The translations under genes and the position numbers were made by a program. Shown here piece by piece: positions 18,036 to 24,700 of a stretch of DNA of 64,000 bases. The notes beneath the pieces are model-generated. The model saw only the letters and a program-made list of their open reading frames with translations. It was not told the origin of the DNA and searched no databases. This DNA comes from Gemmatimonadota bacterium (GTDB lineage: Bacteria > Gemmatimonadota > Gemmatimonadetes > Longimicrobiales > Gaopeijiaceae), in assembly GCA_022823225.1 (NCBI GenBank), contig JAJDXM010000055.1, positions 1 to 64,000 on the forward strand, in the 5' to 3' direction. The stretch's first letter is position 1; each line of letters opens with the position of its first letter.

Positions 18036-18436
18036 TTCGAGTCTGTGACCCCCGCGGACTCAGGCAGCTCGGAACCGAGCCCCTTCCGCCCCTCGAGCGT
18101 CGCCCCATGGGCTGCCAGGACACTGCGTACACAGAGGCAGGAGGCGGTCTCTTTCCGCAGTGCGACGAGATCTCCGTCCACGCGATAGACGGTCGGGCCC
18201 CCGGCGGGTGCGTGCCGGATGGGACAGAGCGTGCATCCGGGCACGATACCGCGCTCCAGAAGAGCCTCGATGTCATCACCGGCCACGTCGAGCCTTACCA
18301 GGACGACCTCTTCCTCCAGCGGGACATCGGCCAGCATGCGCTCGTCCGGCTTCGATCCGGTATCTTCAGACTTTCCCGCGGGCTTTTCCACTCGGACCAA
18401 CCTGTGACCACCAAAACGCCAATTGACGCAAAGCAA
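18032..18436 (-). CDS. feoA: FeoA-domain protein
   Basis: Up to 134 residues. The core MLADVPLEEEVVLVRLDVAGDDIEALLERGIVPGCTLCPIRHAP, then VYRVDGDLVALRKETASCLCV, is the SH3-like FeoA domain that supports FeoB. The start is uncertain. The longest frame begins with TTG at 18436, only three bases from the Fur box, while ATG 18337 gives a compact domain with a GGA spaced seven bases. The C-terminal tail is longer than in typical FeoA. First gene of the iron operon. Confidence 0.8.
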   Translation of the reverse strand: MLCVNWRFGGHRLVRVEKPAGKSEDTGSKPDERMLADVPLEEEVVLVRLDVAGDDIEALLERGIVPGCTLCPIRHAPAGGPTVYRVDGDLVALRKETASCLCVRSVLAAHGATLEGRKGLGSELPESAGVTDSN

Positions 18437-18439
18437 TGA

Positions 18440-18460
18440 GATTGAGACTGATTCTCAATC
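18440..18460. promoter_or_regulatory. Fur box controlling the feoAB-ABC operon
   Basis: GATTGAGACT-G-ATTCTCAATC is a 21-bp palindrome with nine of ten paired positions. It closely matches the classical Fur consensus form TTGAGAATNATTCTCAA. It lies directly before feoA and 55 bases before the divergent yigZ-type gene, so Fe-bound Fur would repress the operon and perhaps the neighbour. Confidence 0.85.
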
Positions 18461-18514
18461 AGCCTTCGGAAATGTAGAGTAAGGAGAAGCACCGCAAATG
18501 GAAAGAGGGGCCGG

Positions 18515-19183
18515 ATGGCCGGCGACCGGTTGACCGGCGCGTATCCGGTGCCCGCCTCCGCGGTGGAGGTCCGCGAAGTCGTTCGCGGGAGCCGCTTCAT
18601 CACCCTGGTGGGTCACGCGGCCAGCCGGGACGACGCCTCGCGTTTCGTGGCGCAGCTGCGCGAGAGGCATCCCGGCGCGACCCACTACTGCTGGGCGTTC
18701 AACGCTGGGGAGCCCGGTTCGACCGCGACCGTGGGCATGAGTGACGCCGGCGAGCCCCACGGCACTGCAGGGCGACCGATGCTCAGCGCCCTCCTCCATT
18801 CGGGGCTGGGCGAGGTCGTCGCGGCGTGCGCCCGCTTCTACGGCGGTGTCAAGCTGGGGACCGGAGGCCTTTCCCGAGCCTACCGCGGGGGGGTGAAGAA
18901 GGCGCTTCGGGTCTGCCCGACGGTGACGAAGACCACATGGACACCTGTGTTAATCAAGGTGCCCTACGAAGCCGTCGATCGGGTGAGGCACCTGTTGGGC
19001 ACCCTGAACGCCACGATCGGCGAGCAGTCGTTCGGAGCCGAGGTGACCCTTGCAGCCCTGGTGCCCTCCGGACAGCGGCGGGCACTGGACGGGGCGGTCG
19101 CCGAAGCGACCCGTGGTCGTGGGGTTGTTCTGGACCGAGAGGACCAGCCGCCCGGCAGCCTGCGGGATGCCGGGCGGCCGTAA
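18515..19183 (+). CDS. YigZ/IMPACT family protein (UPF0029)
   Basis: 222 residues. SRFITLVGHAASRDDASRFVAQLRERHPGATHYCWAF, DAGEPHGTAGRPMLSALLHSGL and ARFYGGVKLGTGGLSRAY are the diagnostic YigZ/IMPACT motifs, with the smaller second domain at the C-terminus. Members are thought to bind RNA or ribosomes; the exact role is unsettled. Reads away from the Fur box. Confidence 0.9.
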   Translation: MAGDRLTGAYPVPASAVEVREVVRGSRFITLVGHAASRDDASRFVAQLRERHPGATHYCWAFNAGEPGSTATVGMSDAGEPHGTAGRPMLSALLHSGLGEVVAACARFYGGVKLGTGGLSRAYRGGVKKALRVCPTVTKTTWTPVLIKVPYEAVDRVRHLLGTLNATIGEQSFGAEVTLAALVPSGQRRALDGAVAEATRGRGVVLDREDQPPGSLRDAGRP

Positions 19184-19201
19184 ACCGATTGTCGTCCTGC
19201 T

Positions 19202-19411
19202 TCAGCTGACCCGGACGACGTTTTCCGCGGCGGGCCCCTTGGTCCCGTCCACTACGTCGAACTCGACTTCCTCGCCCTCGGCCAGGGTCCTGAAGCCGTC
19301 ACCCTGGATGGCGGAGAAGTGGACAAAACAGTCCTTTCCGTTGTCGGCTCTCGAAATGAAGCCGAAGCCCTTCTGATCATTGAACCACTTGACGGTCCCT
19401 GTCGTACGCAC
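19202..19411 (-). CDS. Cold-shock domain protein
   Basis: 69 residues from a GTG with a good AGGGAG site. [18 protein letters not shown] is RNP1 and [27 protein letters not shown] includes RNP2, followed by the usual [10 protein letters not shown] end. It binds single-stranded nucleic acid as an RNA chaperone. A strong hairpin with a T-rich tail lies in its leader. Confidence 0.93.
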   Translation of the reverse strand: MRTTGTVKWFNDQKGFGFISRADNGKDCFVHFSAIQGDGFRTLAEGEEVEFDVVDGTKGPAAENVVRVS

Positions 19412-19450
19412 GTTCCGTATTCTCCCTGATGTGTAGCGGAGCGGTCCGGA

Positions 19451-19494
19451 AACGAAAACGACGGGCTCCCCCAATGGCTTCGGGGCCCGTCGTT
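19451..19494 (-). terminator. Hairpin with T-rich tail in the cold-shock gene leader (possible attenuator)
   Basis: On the minus strand AACGACGGG (19494-19486) pairs with CCCGTCGTT (19465-19457), strengthened by an inner GGGG/CCCC stem and followed by TTCGTTT. No minus-strand gene lies upstream within 1 kb, so it is not a plain gene-end terminator. It sits 46 bases before the cold-shock start, where it could attenuate transcription or sense temperature. Confidence 0.5.
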
Positions 19495-19764
19495 CAACTC
19501 CGATAGTGCTTCCAGACATACTCCCGTTGTAGCTGCCCGAAAGCTGACGGGAAACTCCGTCCGGGTCAACCGTCTCGTTCGATTAGTGGCGCTGAAGCAC
19601 CGGCGCGGGATGGCCGCCGAGCTGCCGACATGACCGAAGTTGCCAACGATCCGCGTTGCTACTAGCGTTCACCTCCGGACAGGAGCCCCCGGTTGATCCC
19701 CCCACAGCGCAGTCCTTGTCGCGGGGATTCTGACTTGGGCTCGGACCATGCACGGAGATCCGTT

Positions 19765-20292
19765 GTGGCAAGCTGGAACGTTCGGCTCGATGGGGTCGAC
19801 CAGAGGCTCTTCCTGGCCCTCCTTTCACGCCGGAAGCCCTGGATGGACCGGCTGATGCGGGGCGTCACGGTGTTGGCGGAGCCGCCCGTAATCGTAGCCA
19901 TCGCGCTTATTCTGGCATCCGGTGCGATACCCTCCCTGGCGCCCGCCGGCCTGGAGTCGCTGGTCGTGCTCATTGTATCGCACGCCCTCGTGCAGTTTAT
20001 CAAGCGCGTTGCCACCCGCCCGCGCCCACGCCTTCCCGTGGGCGTTCGTTCGATCGCCCAGACTCCGGATCGCTTCTCGTTTCCTTCAGGCCATGCGACG
20101 GCTGCGCTTGCGGTGGCGCTGCCTCTGGTCGGGGCCGTCCCTCCGGGATTGACGGCACTGATCCTGGGTGTGGCGGCGGCCATCGGAGTCTCGAGGTGCT
20201 ATCTCGGCATCCACTATCCCGGAGACGTGGTTTCCGGGTGGGCTCTGGCAACGCTCACGTGGGCCATCGGCAACGCCACCTGGTTTGCCTGA
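19765..20292 (+). CDS. PAP2-family phosphatase, membrane-bound
   Basis: About 175 residues from a GTG preceded by GGAGA; an ATG-type start at 19693 is less likely. The three acid-phosphatase motifs are present: KRVATRPRP, FPSGHATAA and SRCYLGIHYPGDVVSGW. Several membrane helices surround them. It may dephosphorylate lipid phosphates such as undecaprenyl diphosphate. The downstream glycosyltransferase overlaps it by eight bases, suggesting a joint lipid-linked sugar pathway. Confidence 0.88.
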   Translation: MASWNVRLDGVDQRLFLALLSRRKPWMDRLMRGVTVLAEPPVIVAIALILASGAIPSLAPAGLESLVVLIVSHALVQFIKRVATRPRPRLPVGVRSIAQTPDRFSFPSGHATAALAVALPLVGAVPPGLTALILGVAAAIGVSRCYLGIHYPGDVVSGWALATLTWAIGNATWFA

Positions 20293-21472
20293 CCGGCTGC
20301 GCGTCGGCGTCTTCTCCGAAGTCGGACACCCCGAGTCCGGGTATCGGCACTTCAGCGGGGTGGGCAACTTCCTCACCTACAACCTCCGCTACTGCAAGCA
20401 GCGGGGTGTGGAGATGGATCTCCACAGCTACGCGGACCGGGACCGGATCGACGAGGACGGATCGGTTCAGCTCTTCGGGTGGCGGCCGCGCGTGCCAATC
20501 CGTGTCGACCCCACGATACCGCAGGACCTGCGCCACGTCGTTCTTGACCGCCGTATTCTGCGCGCCGCCGCCGCGCGCTGTTACGACGCCATCAATGTTG
20601 TCGCGCCGGGGACCATGGGGCTGCAGGGCAGGCGGATCGCCCGCCGCCTGGGTGTCCCCGCCGTCGCCATGTACACGACCAATCTGGCCGAATACGCCTC
20701 CAAGCGCGCAACGGAACTGCTCGGCCCAATGGGGTTCCTCAAACGGCCGACCGTCGCAGCCACCGAGGCGGTCGGGTGGCGGACGATGCGATGGTTCTAT
20801 TCGCGCCGCAACGGCATCCGGACCGTCCTGGTGCCGACCCGCAGGACGATGGAAGCGATACGTGATCGGCTGGACGCGCCGGCCGCAATGCTCGGGCGGG
20901 GGGTGGACACGGACCTGTTCAGGCCATCTCCGGAGGCGGTGCTCGATTCGAGGGATCCGCGCCGGCCGTTGATCCTCTATTCCGGGAGGCTCCATCGCGG
21001 CGACAAGGACCTCGACCGTTTCGCCGAGATCCTCGACGCTGCTCCGGAGGCGCGACTCCTCATGGTCGGGGACGGTCCCCACCGTGACGACCTCGAAGCC
21101 GAGTTGGGCGACCGCGCCGAATTCACGGGCGCTCTCGCGGGCGAGGAACTCGCCGCGGCGTATCGCCGATGCGACTTCTTCGTCTTTCCGAGCCGGCACG
21201 ACACCTTCGGGCAGGTCGTGATGGAAGCCATGGCGGCCGGCCTGCCGGTGGTGGTCACGGACCAGGGTGGACCGCAGGAACTGGTGGATCACCGCCGTAC
21301 CGGATTCGTGGCCGACGACGAAAGCTTTCTGTCGCGGGTCCGCCAGCTCGCCCGCTCCGCGGAGCTGCGGCGGGACATGGGGAGACGCGCGAGGAAGGCG
21401 GCAGAGGCCAGGAGCTGGACCCGCATCTTCGACGAGCTGATGGGCCACTACCGGCGCGCGGCGAACGAGTGA
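20285..21472 (+). CDS. GT4-family glycosyltransferase
   Basis: 395 residues from a TTG inside the end of the PAP2 gene (reads MPDRLRVGVFSEVGHPESG). A GT-B fold is indicated by GVGNFLTYNL at the N-terminus, LGRGVDTDLFRPS in the linker, LILYSGRLHRGDKDLDRFAEIL, LLMVGDGPHRDDLE and the sugar-nucleotide motif FPSRHDTFGQVVMEAMAAGLPVV. It resembles mannosyltransferases of glycolipid synthesis (for example PimB-like or MgtA-like enzymes). Acceptor and donor are unknown. Confidence 0.88.
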   Translation: MPDRLRVGVFSEVGHPESGYRHFSGVGNFLTYNLRYCKQRGVEMDLHSYADRDRIDEDGSVQLFGWRPRVPIRVDPTIPQDLRHVVLDRRILRAAAARCYDAINVVAPGTMGLQGRRIARRLGVPAVAMYTTNLAEYASKRATELLGPMGFLKRPTVAATEAVGWRTMRWFYSRRNGIRTVLVPTRRTMEAIRDRLDAPAAMLGRGVDTDLFRPSPEAVLDSRDPRRPLILYSGRLHRGDKDLDRFAEILDAAPEARLLMVGDGPHRDDLEAELGDRAEFTGALAGEELAAAYRRCDFFVFPSRHDTFGQVVMEAMAAGLPVVVTDQGGPQELVDHRRTGFVADDESFLSRVRQLARSAELRRDMGRRARKAAEARSWTRIFDELMGHYRRAANE

Positions 21473-21587
21473 AACCGCATGCCTTGCCAGTGTCTTTACC
21501 ACACTGTTACGGAAGCGGGACTCGCGCCGTTACGAATCGCGTCTACGTTGGATGAGGAAGGTCGGCACGGACATAGAGGTAATCGTG

Positions 21588-22316
21588 GTGAGCAAGACGC
21601 CGAAGAGCGCCGCAAGGATTCTCGTAGTTGAGGACGAGACGGACATCGCCGCCCTGGTTGCGTATCAATTGACGCGCGAAGGGTACCAGGTCGAGACCGC
21701 TTCCAACGGCGCGGCCGCGCTCGACGCGATCCGCCGTGAGAGACCGGCAATGCTGGTGCTGGACCGGATGTTGCCGGGCATCTCCGGGGACGAAGTTCTT
21801 GACACGGTTCGTTCCGACCCGGCAATGGTTGCGCTCCCGGTCCTGGTCCTGACTGCAAAGCGTGACCAGCAGGACAGGATCAAGGGGCTGGAACTCGGCG
21901 CCGACGACTATCTTACCAAACCGTTCAGTCCCCGGGAGCTGGTGCTCCGGGTCGAGGCGATCCTCCGGCGTGCATACGGCGAACTGAAGCCCATGGCGGG
22001 CGGAGGGAAGATCCTCAGCGTCGGACCGCTCAGGGTCGATGTGGGCGCTCACATCGTCACCCTCGACGGGGTCGAGCTGAGGCTCACTCCTACCGAGTTC
22101 CGGCTGCTCCAGACGTTGATGGAGCGCCGCGGCCGCACGCAGAGTCGCGTCCAGCTGCTGTCGGAGGCATGGGAGATCGATTCTTCGCTGGCGAACCGCC
22201 TCCGCACCCGAACGGTGGACATGCACATCCGTCGTCTGCGCGGAAAGATGGGAGCCGTGGGTGATTGGATCGAGACGGTCAGAGGGTTCGGCTACCGGTT
22301 TCAGGAACGAGGCTGA
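21588..22316 (+). CDS. OmpR/PhoB-family response regulator (orphan)
   Basis: About 242 residues. Receiver: ILVVEDETD, MLVLDRMLPG with the phospho-Asp, VLTAK and the KPFSPREL switch Lys. The winged-helix effector has LTPTEFRLLQTLMERRG, TRTVDMHIRRLRGKMG and VRGFGYRF. The GTG at 21588 was chosen because AGAGG precedes it; ATG 21552 is also open. No histidine kinase is adjacent. It is most like PhoB/RegX3. Confidence 0.88.
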   Translation: MSKTPKSAARILVVEDETDIAALVAYQLTREGYQVETASNGAAALDAIRRERPAMLVLDRMLPGISGDEVLDTVRSDPAMVALPVLVLTAKRDQQDRIKGLELGADDYLTKPFSPRELVLRVEAILRRAYGELKPMAGGGKILSVGPLRVDVGAHIVTLDGVELRLTPTEFRLLQTLMERRGRTQSRVQLLSEAWEIDSSLANRLRTRTVDMHIRRLRGKMGAVGDWIETVRGFGYRFQERG

Positions 22317-22331
22317 CTGGACTGGAGCGGT

Positions 22332-22826
22332 CTACAGCTCGTCCAGGTTGAGCAGCTTCCACCCGCTTGCGTGCTCGACGAAGACATCGAATGTGGACAG
22401 AGTGCCGGTGTCTCCTGTTTCAGTGCGCCGCACGACGACTTCGGCACCGGGGTGCAGGCGAAAGCCCCGATACGTTTCCGGCTCCTCCTTGAATTGAATG
22501 GAGACCAGCTCGAGCCGGTCGCCGCCAAAGCGCCCGAGGAGTTGACGCAGCCCCTTGCGTGAGTTGGCCTCGTTGAGGCCCCACACGAAGTCGAACGGCG
22601 TGTATTCGCTGTCGGGCAACCGCGGCCACAACGCCCCCTCGTACTCCTCTCTGCTCACAAGCAGGCGTCTCAGGGACTCCTCGTCACGATCCGCAACGGC
22701 CTCCAGCGCGGCAGCCACCAGTGTCTCGGCGCTGGGACGCGTGTGTGCGAGGGCGGGGCCGGCATCCCCGCCCCCGCACGACAGGTGCACCGCTACGGCC
22801 AGGAGGCATACGAACGGCAATCGCAT
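22332..22826 (-). CDS. Small lipoprotein, function unknown
   Basis: 164 residues from ATG 22826. MRLPFVCLLAVAVHLSCGGG is a lipoprotein signal. The body (ETLVAAALEAVADRDEESLRRLLVSREEYEGALWPRLP) is helical then beta-rich, like an NTF2/SnoaL or DUF4878-type domain, but I do not recognise it firmly. It lies downstream of the beta-helix lipoprotein and TonB receptor genes on the same strand. Confidence 0.6.
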   Translation of the reverse strand: MRLPFVCLLAVAVHLSCGGGDAGPALAHTRPSAETLVAAALEAVADRDEESLRRLLVSREEYEGALWPRLPDSEYTPFDFVWGLNEANSRKGLRQLLGRFGGDRLELVSIQFKEEPETYRGFRLHPGAEVVVRRTETGDTGTLSTFDVFVEHASGWKLLNLDEL

Positions 22827-22849
22827 GCCGGCAGCCCTGGGTCGCCGGA

Positions 22850-24655
22850 TCAGGTGCCCTGGTGGTTGGCGCGGGAGTCGCTGCCGTCGATGGACCAGAC
22901 CGTCCATCCGACGTACCAGGCCTCGTTCAGAGCCGTGCCGGGAGCCACCGCGCCCGGATACCGGGTGGGCACCAGCGTGCGGCCGTCGCCGGGGGCGAAC
23001 AGCGTGGCGCCGTCGAAGCCGACCGTGGACAGATCGAACGCCGTGTACCCCGCCGGCGCCGACTCGGCAATGATGTCGGGCGGCGACTCCATGCTGCCGA
23101 TGTTGTTGTAGCCCTCACGCAGCATGGGATCGGCCACCATGTTGTTGAAGGCGCCGGTCTGGAAGAAGTTCCGGTTCTGCTCGGCAGTGTATCCGGAGCA
23201 GCCCTCGAAGTTCTCGTCCGAGTCGGCGGCGCCCGCATTGTTCCATAGGATCGAGCCTTCGATGGACAGCGTCGTGGCCGGGTTGGTGTCGCCCGAGATG
23301 CGGTTGTTCGCGGCCACCACGGTCGCCGCGTTCTCGACGCAGAAGCCGGCGTCACCGAAGTCGCGGAAGATCGAGTTGTAGACGCGGTAGTGCGATCCCT
23401 CGCGGAACTGCACGCCCCGGTCACCGTTCGGGCCGCCGATTTCTCCCGACTGGAGCTTCTCGTCCCCGCCGATCATGGTGGCGTTGGCGATCACGGCCGT
23501 GGAGTGCGGAGCGAGGTTCGCGTCCTCGCCATCGTTGGAAAGCTCCATCCCGTTGTCGGCCTCGTCACCTCGCTGCTGGCCGATCACGAACTGCATGAAC
23601 CCGCGGTATCCGTCGGTGCCGTCGACCGAGTCGTCGCCGATGCCCGTGACCACCAGATGGTCCACCGAGACCGTTCCACCGAAGGGCTCGATTCCGTCGT
23701 CGACGTTGTAGTGGATCTGGACATACGAAATCGTTGTGCCGGAGCCGACCGCCTGCAGTGCCAATCCGTTGAGCTCGTCAGAGGGCGTGACCCGGTCGCC
23801 GGCGAATTCAATCCGCACGCCCCGCAGGATGCCGGAATCGTCCAGGTCGTTCTGACCGCCGAAGAAGCCCGAGTCGCCCTCGCCCTGCGCTTCGTCCCCG
23901 GCATTGGTCTGCGCCATGCCGTTGATGATCACTCCGCCCCAGTCGCCGCGGTCGCGTTGTCCGCGCGGCTTGTCGGAGGTGAAGACGATGACCTCGTCGG
24001 CCGAGGGTGGGCGTGCTTCACCGCCGGTTGCGTCGGCGATGATCTTCGAGCCCCGGCTCACGACCAGATACGCGCCGCGCACACCCTGCGGCAGGTCGGT
24101 CCTGCCCAGGATCGTCGTGCCCGGCTCGATCGTCAGCGTCGCCTGAACGCAGCCGGACTTTGCGCCGTCCACGCCGCAGTCGCTGCCCACGAAGGTCGGC
24201 TGCTGCAGGATCCAGACCTTGTCGCTGGTCCAGGTCGTGTTCGCCAGGATGTCCTGGGTGACCACCACGAACGTCGGTTGCTCTTCGGGTATCATGGCGG
24301 TCGCTGCCGCCGACGGGGTTTCGCCCACGCTGTTGATCGCGAAGACCTGCCCGGTATAGGTCGCGCCCGGGGTCAGGCCGCCGAAGGTAGCCGAGTTCTC
24401 GCCCGCCTGGCTGCGTGCCGTCTCGCCGGGCGTGGTCAGGGTCGCCCGGTGGCTGGTGGCGTTCGCCCCGGGGCTCCAGGTGACGGTAATGCTTGTCTCG
24501 CTCACGGACATGGCCACCGCCGACGGAGCGCCCGGCGGGGCTTCGGGTGGTTGGGGTGGGGGCGCGATCGGGTCATCCTCTCCGCCACATCCGGCCATCA
24601 GCGCCCCGATGGCCATGGCCCCGATGATGCTGAACGAACTCTGTTGCTTTCTCAC
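22850..24655 (-). CDS. Lipoprotein with Fn3 domain and right-handed beta-helix repeats
   Basis: 601 residues. The signal IGALMAGCGG carries the lipobox. A fibronectin type III domain covers roughly residues 40-120 (SETSITVTWSPGANATSHRATL, YTGQVFAINSVGETP). Then comes a parallel beta-helix-like region with RGDWGGVIINGMAQTN, NVDDGIEPFGGTVSVDHLVVTGIGDDSVD, YRVYNSIFRDFGDAGF and NNRISG. Such proteins often sit beside a TonB receptor as a surface partner, and here that receptor lies just upstream (45-bp gap). The ligand is unknown. Confidence 0.7.
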   Translation of the reverse strand: MRKQQSSFSIIGAMAIGALMAGCGGEDDPIAPPPQPPEAPPGAPSAVAMSVSETSITVTWSPGANATSHRATLTTPGETARSQAGENSATFGGLTPGATYTGQVFAINSVGETPSAAATAMIPEEQPTFVVVTQDILANTTWTSDKVWILQQPTFVGSDCGVDGAKSGCVQATLTIEPGTTILGRTDLPQGVRGAYLVVSRGSKIIADATGGEARPPSADEVIVFTSDKPRGQRDRGDWGGVIINGMAQTNAGDEAQGEGDSGFFGGQNDLDDSGILRGVRIEFAGDRVTPSDELNGLALQAVGSGTTISYVQIHYNVDDGIEPFGGTVSVDHLVVTGIGDDSVDGTDGYRGFMQFVIGQQRGDEADNGMELSNDGEDANLAPHSTAVIANATMIGGDEKLQSGEIGGPNGDRGVQFREGSHYRVYNSIFRDFGDAGFCVENAATVVAANNRISGDTNPATTLSIEGSILWNNAGAADSDENFEGCSGYTAEQNRNFFQTGAFNNMVADPMLREGYNNIGSMESPPDIIAESAPAGYTAFDLSTVGFDGATLFAPGDGRTLVPTRYPGAVAPGTALNEAWYVGWTVWSIDGSDSRANHQGT

Positions 24656-24700
24656 TGTCGATCTTCTCCCGATTCGGAAGATGGGTGGATTTGAGAGTTC

